From an uncultured Campylobacter sp. (lineage in GTDB: Bacteria > Campylobacterota > Campylobacteria > Campylobacterales > Campylobacteraceae): a DNA stretch of 7,742 nt. The stretch is taken from assembly GCA_900772495.1 (NCBI GenBank), contig CAAHEJ010000087.1:1-7742 (forward strand), given 5' to 3'. Made by a program: the position numbers and the translations under genes. Positions 1-6,517 of this stretch are shown piece by piece (the first letter of the stretch is position 1; the number at the start of each line of letters is the position of its first letter). The notes below the pieces were generated by a model, which did no database searches, was not told the DNA's origin, and saw nothing but the letters and a program-made list of their open reading frames with translations.

Positions 1-495
1 AAGATTACTCGCAATGGGGTTGAATTTTGGGTTGAACTGAATTCGCCAATGAAACAAGATATACTGAATGGCAAATATGATAAAATTGCCCAAGAATTCA
101 GTAAAGAAACGAGCGAAAATCAAAAACAAACTCGTGCGACAAATCCTACATTAAGTAAGGTTCATATTTTTCAAGTAGAATCTTCACAAGGTGGATTAGA
201 AGATATTACTTATAGACAAGGCACTACTCAAAAAGACCACGGAGGTAGTTTGTTTAAAGTGAGAACTCTCGTTAATGGCTTTGGCTGTATAGCTGATACA
301 GCCCAGTTCAATAAACAATTTGTAAAGCAAAGCTACTCATCATTTATCGTTGGTGTTGGCAATAGAGCAACTGGTTGCATCGATGAAAGAGATTTGTCGG
401 GACAGCTTCAAAGCGGTAATTTTATTTTTACAGCGAAAAATTCAGCAGGAACGCAATATCCTAAACAAATAATTGAATCATTACTCATCAAATAG
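1..495 (+). CDS. Hypothetical protein, 5' end cut by the window edge
   Basis: The reading frame is open from base 1 to the TAG at 493-495, giving 164 visible residues. The first in-frame ATG (49-51) has no Shine-Dalgarno sequence before it, and the codons upstream of it read on as ordinary protein (KITRNGVEFWVELNSP), so the true start is most likely left of the window. I do not recognise the family. The visible part is hydrophilic and rich in Gln, Asn, Ser and Thr, with no membrane segment. The C-terminal half has several Gly-containing turns (GGLEDITY, DHGGSLFKV, VGVGNRATGCID) that suggest a compact beta-rich domain. A hand count of the first 180 bases gives about 34% G+C, against about 44% in a 180-base stretch of nadE, so it may be accessory DNA. 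It is followed after 9 bases by another unknown gene, probably in the same operon. Confidence 0.7.
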   Translation, partial: KITRNGVEFWVELNSPMKQDILNGKYDKIAQEFSKETSENQKQTRATNPTLSKVHIFQVESSQGGLEDITYRQGTTQKDHGGSLFKVRTLVNGFGCIADTAQFNKQFVKQSYSSFIVGVGNRATGCIDERDLSGQLQSGNFIFTAKNSAGTQYPKQIIESLLIK

Positions 496-504
496 GAAAA
501 AGTT

Positions 505-987
505 ATGACAATCGACAATAAATTTTACTCGGTTATTCAAACAAATGCGAGTTTGAATTCACAAAACAGCGTTTTACCACAGCAAGAATTTTCACAAATT
601 CTTGCTCAAACAATGCAAAATAAAGAAACGCAAAGCCAAGCTAAATTTACGGGCAATGTTTATGAGGACGGACAAAATGGCTTGTTGAATGATGAGGAAA
701 AACGCGTGCTTCCTGTTATCATAAGTGCAGCTCAATTTGCCGTAGGCTCTGATTTTGCTTCAAAGGTTGCGGGCGTGAAACTCAATGATTTTGATATAAA
801 TTTTGATGAATTTGGCGGTTTGGTAAAGCAAAGAGATGTCCTTGCAAATGGCACTCAGGCTGAAAAAATGGCATTGCTTACTGCCTATAAACAAGCATTA
901 GAAAATGGTCGTGTTATCCCACAAGATGGCAGACAAGGGCTTAATGTGGCGATAGAGTATATCAATAAGGCTTTGGGTAATTTGTAA
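505..987 (+). CDS. Hypothetical protein with EF-hand-like loops
   Basis: This is a complete 160-residue ORF with ATG at 505 and TAA at 985-987. AGGAAAAAG at 493-501 is a plausible ribosome site. It lies 9 bases after the preceding unknown gene, so the two are probably translated from one message. No signal peptide or membrane segment is visible. Residues 1-50 are rich in Gln, Asn and Ser and look disordered. Residues 54-65 (EDGQNGLLNDEE) resemble a 12-residue EF-hand loop: Asn at 5, Gly at 6, Leu at 8, Asn at 9 and Glu at 12, though position 1 is Glu rather than Asp. Residues 98-103 (INFDEF) resemble the exit of a second EF-hand, but its first half lacks calcium ligands. The rest is predicted helical. 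I recognise no family. Calcium binding is an inference from pattern only. A secreted or flagellum-associated protein is possible but not shown. Confidence 0.75.
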   Translation: MTIDNKFYSVIQTNASLNSQNSVLPQQEFSQILAQTMQNKETQSQAKFTGNVYEDGQNGLLNDEEKRVLPVIISAAQFAVGSDFASKVAGVKLNDFDINFDEFGGLVKQRDVLANGTQAEKMALLTAYKQALENGRVIPQDGRQGLNVAIEYINKALGNL

Positions 988-1001
988 AATTTAATCCACA
1001 T

Positions 1002-1023
1002 TTGACTTAAATTTCGCTACAAT
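1002..1023 (+). promoter_or_regulatory. Predicted sigma-70 promoter for nadE
   Basis: TACAAT at 1018-1023 is a good -10 element, preceded by GC as in many Campylobacterota promoters, which depend little on a -35. TTGACT at 1002-1007 looks like a -35 but is only 10 bases from the -10, too close to be used with it. Transcription would begin near 1030, giving a leader of roughly 20 bases before the nadE ATG at 1049. The ribosome site is AAGG at 1038-1041. Confidence 0.5.
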
Positions 1024-1048
1024 GATGAAAAAAATTTAAGGCATTTGA

Positions 1049-1921
1049 ATGGATTTTGAAAAATTAGAACGCAAAATTTGCGATTTTATCAACTCTTGCG
1101 TGGATAATGCAAGGGCAAAAGGCGTTGTCATCGGGCTTAGCGGTGGGCTTGACTCTGCGCTTGTGGCTACACTTTGCCAAAGGGCGTTTGCAAGCGCACA
1201 AGGCTCGGCTAGTGGGTTACAAAACAAGGAAAATACTGAGCAAAACACCTTGCAAACAGACAAAGAGCAAGCGGACAAAAAAACAAGCACGCAAGATAAA
1301 AGCCTTAAAAACGCCGAGCAAAAGGGCATTTTAGCCCTCATAATGCCAACTCACAGCTCAAACAAAGCAAATTTAAAAGACGCTTTAATGCTTTGCGAAA
1401 GCCTAAATTTAGAACATAAAACCGTAGAAATTCAGCCCATTTTAGACGCTTTTTTAAGCGCGTGCGAAAGCGTGTGTAAAACGCGAATGGGTAATTTGAG
1501 CGCAAGAATTCGTATGAGTTTGCTTTATGATTACTCAGCCTTAAAGGGCTATTTGGTGGTAGGCACGAGCAACAAAAGCGAGAGAATGCTAGGATATGGC
1601 ACGATTTATGGAGATTTAGCCTGTGCGTTTAATCCCATAGGCGAGCTTTACAAGAGCGATATTTTCGAGTTTGCGCGCTATTTGGGCGTGCCACAATGCT
1701 TTATAGATAAAGCTCCAAGTGCTGATTTATACGAAGGGCAAAGCGATGAAAAGGAACTTGGCTTTAAGTATGCTGAAATTGACGAGCTTTTAAAGGCTTT
1801 AAAGCGAGTGGATACCCAAAAAATAGCACGCGCGGACAAAAATTTGCTTGAAATGGTAGAAAAAAGGATAAAGACAAATGCCTTTAAAAACTCTATGCCG
1901 TTGATTTTTAAGGATATTTAG
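1049..1921 (+). CDS. nadE: NH3-dependent NAD+ synthetase with a hydrophilic insertion
   Basis: NadE makes NAD+ from deamido-NAD+ by adenylating it with ATP and amidating it with ammonia, the last step of NAD biosynthesis, in the cytosol. The ATP pyrophosphatase loop SGGLDS is at residues 31-36. The family's other marks follow: ARIRMSLLYDYSALK (152-166), GTSNKSE (172-178), GYGTIYGD (182-189) and KAPSADL. There is no glutaminase domain, so free ammonia is the nitrogen source. The protein is 290 residues, whereas I remember the C. jejuni enzyme as about 246. The excess is a single insertion at about residues 48-92, between the helix after the ATP loop and the next strand (GILALIMPT). The insertion is rich in Lys, Gln, Thr, Asn and Asp and almost free of hydrophobic residues; it keeps the frame and destroys no catalytic motif. 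AAGG at 1038-1041 supports the ATG at 1049. The gene heads the nadE-lpxK-thrC-kdsB block. Confidence 0.95.
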   Translation: MDFEKLERKICDFINSCVDNARAKGVVIGLSGGLDSALVATLCQRAFASAQGSASGLQNKENTEQNTLQTDKEQADKKTSTQDKSLKNAEQKGILALIMPTHSSNKANLKDALMLCESLNLEHKTVEIQPILDAFLSACESVCKTRMGNLSARIRMSLLYDYSALKGYLVVGTSNKSERMLGYGTIYGDLACAFNPIGELYKSDIFEFARYLGVPQCFIDKAPSADLYEGQSDEKELGFKYAEIDELLKALKRVDTQKIARADKNLLEMVEKRIKTNAFKNSMPLIFKDI

Positions 1922-2055
1922 TGAAGTTAGATTTGCAAAAAACAACAAAATTTACAAGACAAAGCGTGAATTTGTGGCGACAAATTTTTTTAACGCCTTG
2001 TGAATTTACCCTTTCATCTCAAAACGCAAAGAAAGCCCAAAATGTCGTGGCTTGA
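1921..2055 (+). CDS. Possible 44-codon ORF between nadE and lpxK
   Basis: A GTG at 1921-1923 shares its first base with the nadE stop (TAGTG) and has AAGGA at 1910-1914, six bases upstream, which is good for initiation. The frame runs 44 codons to TGA at 2053-2055, overlapping the lpxK start by 14 bases. The peptide (MKLDLQKTTKFTRQSVNLWR and so on) is basic, has no membrane segment, and I recognise nothing in it. It could be a real small protein, a leader that couples nadE translation to lpxK, or a chance open frame in a 120-base gap. The good ribosome site is the only positive evidence. Confidence 0.25.
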   Translation: MKLDLQKTTKFTRQSVNLWRQIFLTPCEFTLSSQNAKKAQNVVA

Positions 2056-2950
2056 TAGATATTTTTTTGAGCCAAATTTAGCCCAAAAAATCCTTGCCTT
2101 TGCGCTTTTGCCTTTTAGCTTGCTTTACGCGCTTGTGGCGGTTTTAAACACCAAATTTCGCCGCAAACTTAAATTTAACGCGCCCATCATCAGCGTGGGC
2201 AATCTCACTTTGGGGGGCAACGGCAAAACGCCCATTTGCAAAGCTATCGCTCATCTTTTTGCACATACAAAGTGCGTTTTTATCGTGCTTCGTGGCTATA
2301 AAAGAAAGAGCAAGGGGCTAGTTGTCGTTAAAAATGGCAAAGAGCCTTTGTGCGATGTCGATATAAGCGGCGATGAGGCTATGGAGTATGCGCTTGATGA
2401 GCGGATTTTTGGGGTTATAGTGAGCGAAAACAGAGTGCAAGGCATAGAAAAAGCCCTAAATTTAGGCGCAACGCTCATTTTACTTGATGATGGCTTTTCT
2501 AAAAGATTTATTGAAAAATTTGACATTTTGCTTGAAAGCGTGCAAAAACCGCACTTTAACTTTACCTTGCCAAGCGGGGCTTACCGCCTGCCAAAGTGCT
2601 TTGCGAAAAAGGCTGATTTTGTGGCGTGTGAGGGCAAGGACTTTGTAAGGCACTCGCGCGCAAATGAGAACAAAAACGCCATTTTGGTTACCGCCATAGC
2701 AAAGCCCTTTCGGCTTTATGAGCATTTTAGCAAGGCTCAGGCTTGTTATTTTTTTGCCGACCATTATAAATTTCAAAAAAACGAGCTTGAAGCCTTGCTA
2801 AAAAAGCATCATTGTGATACACTTATGCTTACATTTAAGGACCTTGTCAAGGTGCGACAAATGGGGCTAAAAACCCAGCTCATCGAGCTTGACATAGAGC
2901 TTAAAGATGAATTTAAAAAGGCGATTTTAGCTTTTGTGGAGAAATTTTGA
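2042..2950 (+). CDS. lpxK: Tetraacyldisaccharide 4'-kinase (lipid A 4'-kinase)
   Basis: LpxK phosphorylates the 4' position of the tetraacyl disaccharide precursor to give lipid IVA, at the inner face of the inner membrane. An N-terminal hydrophobic membrane anchor spans about residues 13-35. It is followed by the Walker A region VGNLTLGGNGKTP (52-64), the motif LRGYKRKSKG (83-92), SGDEA (109-113), and LLDDGF (147-152) in the Walker B-like position. The product is 302 residues, somewhat short beside the roughly 330 of enterobacterial LpxK, as I remember is usual in this group. I chose the ATG at 2042, because MSWLDRYFFEPN matches the start of Campylobacter LpxK as I recall it. A GTG at 2000 would add 14 residues but has no ribosome site, and an in-frame TAA sits at 1991. 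The stop TGA (2948-2950) overlaps the thrC ATG by one base. Its partner kdsB acts in the same lipopolysaccharide core pathway. Confidence 0.93.
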   Translation: MSWLDRYFFEPNLAQKILAFALLPFSLLYALVAVLNTKFRRKLKFNAPIISVGNLTLGGNGKTPICKAIAHLFAHTKCVFIVLRGYKRKSKGLVVVKNGKEPLCDVDISGDEAMEYALDERIFGVIVSENRVQGIEKALNLGATLILLDDGFSKRFIEKFDILLESVQKPHFNFTLPSGAYRLPKCFAKKADFVACEGKDFVRHSRANENKNAILVTAIAKPFRLYEHFSKAQACYFFADHYKFQKNELEALLKKHHCDTLMLTFKDLVKVRQMGLKTQLIELDIELKDEFKKAILAFVEKF

Positions 2951-4356
2951 TGAATTTAACAAGCACGAGAAACGAAGATGAAAGTGTGGATTTTAAACGC
3001 GCCATTTTAGCCCCAAGTGCGAGCTTTGGCGGGCTTTACGCGCCCTTGCATTTGCCAGAATTTAACGGCTATGAATTTAAGGATTTAAGCTATCAAAAAT
3101 TTGCGCTTAAACTCATTGAAAGCTTTGAATTTAGCCTTGATGAGCTGTTTGAAAAGGCTCTTAAAAGCTACGCGAAATTTGACGATGAAAAATGCCCCGT
3201 AAAACTCACGCGCATAAATGACAAACTTTTCATCAACGAGCTTTATCACGGACCAACAAGAGCCTTTAAAGATATGGCTTTACAGCCTTTTGGCGTGCTT
3301 TTAAGTGAGCTAGCAGGAAATAAAAATTTTTTGATAATGTGCGCTACAAGTGGTGATACAGGACCTGCCACGCTTAAAAGTTTTGAAAATGTCGCAAATG
3401 TAAAAGTGGCTTGCCTTTATCCAGCCACAGGCACAAGCCGTTTTCAAGCCTTGCAAATGACAAGTTTAAAAGCGTCAAATTTAAAAAGTTTTGCGATAAA
3501 TGGAGATTTTGACGCGGCTCAAAAAGCGCTTAAAAATTTGCTCGCAGATGATGAATTTAAGGGCGCATTAAGGGCAAATGACACAGAATTAAGTGCGGCA
3601 AATTCGGTAAATTTTGGGCGCATTTTATTTCAAATCATTTATCATTACTATGCTTTGGTGCAACTTGATGAAAAAGCCGATATTATAGTGCCTAGCGGCA
3701 ATTTTGGAGACGCTTTGGGCGCTTATTATGCTAAAAAAATGGGCGCAAAAATAGAGCGCATAAAAATCGCTTCAAATGCAAATAACATTCTTACGGATTT
3801 TTTCACAAAGGGCGAGTATGACTTGCGCGCAAGGGTGCTTAAAAAGACGATTTCACCAGCTATGGATATACTTGTAAGCTCAAATGTAGAAAGGTTGATT
3901 TTTGATAAATTTGGCGCAAAACGCACAAAAGAACTTTACGAACAGCTTAAAAACGAGCATTTTTTTGCGCTCACAAAAAGCGAGTTAGATGAGCTAAAAA
4001 CGGACTTTGATGCGGATTTTTGTGATGATGATGAGTGCAAAACTTACATAAAAAATTTCGCCAAAAGCTCGCTCATCGACCCGCACACCGCCACTTGCTT
4101 TAAACTTTTAGACAAAAACCAAACAAGCATTATCACCTCCACAGCAGAATGGACGAAATTTACGCCAAGTATGGCGCAAGCGTTGTTTGATGAGCCTTGT
4201 GCGGACGAAAAAGCCACTATGCTTAAAATTGCGCACAAATTTAATTACGATTTAAAAGACGACATTGTGGCGCTTTTTGACAAGGCAGATGAAAAGGGGC
4301 GAATTTACGAGCTAGATGAGCTGAAAAATTCTATTTTAGAGTGGATAAAACGATGA
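2950..4356 (+). CDS. thrC: Threonine synthase
   Basis: ThrC converts O-phosphohomoserine to threonine using pyridoxal phosphate, the final step of threonine biosynthesis. The PLP lysine is K107 in HGPTRAFKDMALQPFG. The phosphate-binding and substrate regions are seen in CATSGDTGPA (from about residue 131) and in VPSGNFGDALGAYYAKKMGA further on. The early motif FGGLYAP is typical of the longer bacterial/fungal-type ThrC, and 468 residues fits that class. The ATG at 2950 overlaps the lpxK stop (TGATG) and has GGAGAA at 2938-2943. A TTG codon directly upstream would add one residue and is unlikely to be the start. The C-terminus overlaps kdsB by four bases (ATGA). Its place between two lipopolysaccharide genes is not functionally obvious, but I recall the same order in C. 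jejuni, so it is probably inherited linkage rather than a pathway link. Confidence 0.95.
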   Translation: MNLTSTRNEDESVDFKRAILAPSASFGGLYAPLHLPEFNGYEFKDLSYQKFALKLIESFEFSLDELFEKALKSYAKFDDEKCPVKLTRINDKLFINELYHGPTRAFKDMALQPFGVLLSELAGNKNFLIMCATSGDTGPATLKSFENVANVKVACLYPATGTSRFQALQMTSLKASNLKSFAINGDFDAAQKALKNLLADDEFKGALRANDTELSAANSVNFGRILFQIIYHYYALVQLDEKADIIVPSGNFGDALGAYYAKKMGAKIERIKIASNANNILTDFFTKGEYDLRARVLKKTISPAMDILVSSNVERLIFDKFGAKRTKELYEQLKNEHFFALTKSELDELKTDFDADFCDDDECKTYIKNFAKSSLIDPHTATCFKLLDKNQTSIITSTAEWTKFTPSMAQALFDEPCADEKATMLKIAHKFNYDLKDDIVALFDKADEKGRIYELDELKNSILEWIKR

Positions 4357-5066
4357 TAATCATACCCGCAAGGCTCAAATCCACAAGGTTTGCCGAGAAA
4401 ATTTTATGCGACATAAAGGGTTTGCCTATGTTTGTGGCTACTGCAAAGTGTGTGAGTGAGGTTGATACGGTGTGCGTGGCGGTTGATGATGAAAAAGTGC
4501 TTGATATAGCGCAAAAATACGGCTTAAAAGCCGTGATGACAAGCAGCACACACGAAAGCGGCACGGACAGGATAAACGAAGCTTGCGAAATTTTAGCCCT
4601 TAAAGACAGCCAAATCATCATCAATGTCCAAGCGGACGAGCCTTTCATCGAGCCGCAAAATTTGCACGCCTTTAAGGAATTTGCAAGTTCTTGCCTTGAC
4701 AAAGATGCTTTTATGGCAAGTTGCTTTAAAAAAAGCGACACCAAAGCCTGCGATGATGCGAATTTGGTTAAGGTGGTAACGGACACGCAGGGCTTTGCGC
4801 TTTATTTTTCGCGCTCTAAAATCCCTTATGAACGCGCCGAGTATCAACATTTTAAGGCGCATTTAGGCATTTATGCTTACACCGTGCGGGCTTTGCGCGA
4901 ATTTTGTGCCTTTAAAAGCAGTGCATTAGAGCAAGCTGAAAAGTTAGAGCAACTTCGCGCCCTAGAAAATGGGCGCAAAATCAAAATGCTTGAAATCAAA
5001 ACCCAAAGCATAGGCATTGACAGCAAAGAAGACTATGAAAGAGCGATGAAAATTTTTGGCTCATAA
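4353..5066 (+). CDS. kdsB: 3-deoxy-manno-octulosonate cytidylyltransferase (CMP-Kdo synthetase)
   Basis: KdsB activates Kdo with CTP to CMP-Kdo, the donor used to add Kdo to lipid A, in the cytosol. The N-terminal nucleotide-binding motif IIIPARLKSTRF covers residues 2-13, followed by K16. HESGTDR (67-73) and NVQADEPFI (91-99) form the CTP and metal site, with D95 the expected metal ligand; most homologues I recall have Gly where this protein has A94. FSRSKIPYER and HLGIYAYTVRALREF are the usual later motifs. The product is 237 residues, close to the normal 240-250. The ATG at 4353-4355 overlaps the thrC stop (ATGA). A GTG at 4341 would add four residues, but the family begins directly with the MIIIPAR strand, so 4353 is preferred. 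It is the last gene of the rightward block. Confidence 0.95.
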   Translation: MIIIPARLKSTRFAEKILCDIKGLPMFVATAKCVSEVDTVCVAVDDEKVLDIAQKYGLKAVMTSSTHESGTDRINEACEILALKDSQIIINVQADEPFIEPQNLHAFKEFASSCLDKDAFMASCFKKSDTKACDDANLVKVVTDTQGFALYFSRSKIPYERAEYQHFKAHLGIYAYTVRALREFCAFKSSALEQAEKLEQLRALENGRKIKMLEIKTQSIGIDSKEDYERAMKIFGS

Positions 5067-5095
5067 AAAAGCAAGTTTGTTGTGGATTGTAAAAG

Positions 5096-5130
5096 GCAAA
5101 ATGCACGCTTTTGCAAAAAATTTATTTTGC
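5096..5130. terminator. Weak alternative hairpins between convergent genes
   Basis: The motif GCAAAA and its complement TTTTGC each occur twice in alternation: GCAAAA at 5096-5101, TTTTGC at 5109-5114, GCAAAA at 5113-5118, TTTTGC at 5125-5130. Either adjacent pair can form a 6-bp stem. The site lies between the convergent kdsB and the minus-strand GTPase gene, where a terminator would be expected. The stems are short and no clean T-run follows on either strand, so termination is a guess from position and symmetry. Nothing else is visible in the 104-base gap. Confidence 0.25.
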
Positions 5131-5170
5131 GGGTTAGTTTTATGAAATTTAGCATTTTACGCGGTTAAAT

Positions 5171-6133
5171 TTAAGATAAAATTTTAAATTCAGCTTTTAA
5201 CAAGCCCTTAAAGCCATCAAGTGAGCGCAAAATCTGCTCTTTTGGTAAATTTCGCGTGATGAAAACGAGTTTTGGGCCGTTTTCTTGGTCTTTTTTGATA
5301 TGCGTTGGCGGATGGATAATGTGCATAGCCCCGTTAATGCTTACTAAAAAGTCCTCGCCTATGTCCAAAATCCCTTTTACCCGCAAAATCCGCGTGCCGT
5401 GCTTTTGCAAAAGCAGGCTCAGCCATATCCCAAAGGCACTCCACTCGACAGCTCCATCAAAGCCCAAAGTTAGAGTTTCAAAGCCTTGCTCGTGCGAGTT
5501 GCCCGTCTCAAACGCCCTAAAATTCGCCTTATTTGCCTGAGAAAAAAGCTCATCATAACGCACTTTCGCCTTGTCAAACACGGCAAGGCTTGGATTGAGT
5601 GCTAAAATTTCAGCCTTTAAAGCCCGAGTATCGCCCTGCAAGTCCGTTTTAGTAAGCAGCACGCTATCAGCAAAGATGATTTGCTGCCTTGCTTCGTTGT
5701 TTTCAAGGTGCAAAAAGCCGTTCAACGCATCGACACAAGCGATGACGCCTTGCGTGGCAAAGTGAGCGGACAAAAACGCATCGCTTAAAAGCGTCCATAA
5801 AATCGGCGCTGGGTTTGCTAGCCCTGTGGTTTCGATGATGACTCGCCCAAGCTTTTGGTTTTGCTTGTCGTAGCTATCAAGCAGGCTTTTGAGCGAATTT
5901 ACTAAGTCCAAACGCTTGTTACAGCACACACAGCCTGAATTCAAATAAAGCATTTGCTCATCAGCATAGCTCACGCTTGATTTTAAGACGCGTTGGTCTA
6001 GGGCTATTTGTCCTAGCTCGTTGATGATTAAAGCGGTGCTTTTGTCGCCTTTTGCGCTTAAATACTCGCTCAAAAAGCTGGTTTTGCCGCTTCCTAAAAA
6101 GCCCGTGATGAGCAAAACAGGTATTTTAGGCAT
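5171..6133 (-). CDS. CobW/COG0523 family GTPase, putative metallochaperone
   Basis: This is a G3E-class GTPase of the CobW/P47K family, members of which deliver zinc or other metals to client proteins. In the 320-residue product the Walker A loop is GFLGSGKT at residues 11-18. Other marks are NELGQIALD (38-46), the metal-binding CxCC motif GCVCC (67-71), ETTGLANP (101-108) and the guanine-specificity motif TKTD (161-164). A CobW C-terminal domain follows, with RILRVKGILDI and a strand ending in HIIHPP. There is no His-rich stretch between the domains. I chose the ATG at 6131-6133, since MPKIPVLLITGFLGSGKT starts at the usual distance from the P-loop; a TTG at 6163 would only add residues inside the preceding gene. 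The start overlaps that gene's stop by eight bases (ATGCCTAA), so translation is coupled. The metal and client cannot be told from the sequence; zinc is the best guess from the family. Confidence 0.9.
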   Translation of the reverse strand: MPKIPVLLITGFLGSGKTSFLSEYLSAKGDKSTALIINELGQIALDQRVLKSSVSYADEQMLYLNSGCVCCNKRLDLVNSLKSLLDSYDKQNQKLGRVIIETTGLANPAPILWTLLSDAFLSAHFATQGVIACVDALNGFLHLENNEARQQIIFADSVLLTKTDLQGDTRALKAEILALNPSLAVFDKAKVRYDELFSQANKANFRAFETGNSHEQGFETLTLGFDGAVEWSAFGIWLSLLLQKHGTRILRVKGILDIGEDFLVSINGAMHIIHPPTHIKKDQENGPKLVFITRNLPKEQILRSLDGFKGLLKAEFKILS

Positions 6134-6470
6134 TATCCACGCTCTTTTGGCGTAAAAATTCAAGCAAATTTTCGTTTAAAGCGTCCAAATCCTTGCCGCT
6201 TAAAGCCGCTGCCTTGTCCCACAAATCGCCCAAATCACTGACTATCACGCTTTTTCCTTTTTTGTCGCTCAGCACAAATTTACTGCTTTGCCAATCAGCA
6301 ATTTGCAGCCCATAAAAGCACAAAATTTCGTTAAGGATTCGCGTCCTTTTGAGCCTTGCCCTTTTGCGCTCTTTTGCGTTTTCGCCCACGCTGATGAGCG
6401 TTTTTTGCTCCTTAAAATCCACATCACTCCAATGAAACGAGCTTACAAGCTCACCGCACAAGATACACAT
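6126..6470 (-). CDS. Small CxxC protein coupled to the CobW-type GTPase
   Basis: This 114-residue protein begins MCILCG, a CxxC pair at residues 2 and 5 that could bind zinc, followed by the HWSD element (13-16). A strongly basic segment (ERKRARLKRTRILNE) comes next, then YGLQIADW, FVLSDKKGKSVIVSDLGDLW and AAALSGKDLDALNENLL. I recall short proteins of this layout (N-terminal CxxCG, HW, basic helix, YGL..DW, LW) encoded beside cobW-like genes in other proteobacteria, but I cannot confirm this without a search. The ATG at 6468-6470 has AAGGAG at 6476-6481 (minus strand), five bases away. It is the first gene of its transcript, and the 8-base overlap with the GTPase start means the two are made together. 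A role as metal-binding partner or client of the GTPase is inference. Confidence 0.85.
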   Translation of the reverse strand: MCILCGELVSSFHWSDVDFKEQKTLISVGENAKERKRARLKRTRILNEILCFYGLQIADWQSSKFVLSDKKGKSVIVSDLGDLWDKAAALSGKDLDALNENLLEFLRQKSVDNA

Positions 6471-6488
6471 TGTCGCTCCTTGTAAGGC

Positions 6489-6517
6489 ATTATATCTTTT
6501 TGGCTTAAATTTGACAA
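6489..6517 (-). promoter_or_regulatory. Promoter for the CxxC/CobW operon
   Basis: On the minus strand TTGTCA (6517-6512) and a perfect TATAAT (6494-6489) are separated by 17 bases, a near-ideal sigma-70 promoter. The start would fall near 6482, leaving only about 12 bases of leader, which is little more than the ribosome site AAGGAG. The -35 lies inside a palindrome shared with the opposite promoter. Confidence 0.75.

Noticed and set aside
49..51. ATG at 49 as the start of the first gene
   Set aside because: No ribosome site precedes it, and the frame upstream is open to base 1 with protein-like codons, so the gene most likely begins outside the window.
987..1014. AAATTTAA/TTAAATTT inverted repeat after the second unknown gene
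   Set aside because: The stem is A/T only with a 12-base loop and no T-run, too weak for a terminator and expected by chance in this composition; it also overlaps the promoter region of nadE.
1107..1334. Plus-strand 75-codon ORF overlapping nadE in another frame
   Set aside because: It is a highly basic shadow created by the Lys/Gln-rich insertion; the NadE frame explains the sequence fully.
1036..1341. Antisense 101-codon ORF with a hydrophobic N-terminal half opposite nadE
   Set aside because: It lies antisense to the NadE 5' region and insertion, where A-rich hydrophilic codons read backwards give Phe, Leu, Cys and Ser. It has no ribosome site or promoter of its own.
2000..2041. GTG at 2000 as the lpxK start
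   Set aside because: It has no ribosome site, follows an in-frame stop by 6 bases, and adds 14 residues that do not look like the family's N-terminus.
4331..4862. Two antisense ORFs (151 and 89 codons) opposite the start of kdsB
   Set aside because: They run opposite the clear KdsB catalytic motifs, have no promoter or ribosome site that I can see, and show no recognisable protein features.
5256..5765. Plus-strand ORFs of 94 and 64 codons opposite the GTPase gene
   Set aside because: The minus-strand GTPase with all its motifs accounts for the region; these have biased shadow composition and no ribosome sites.
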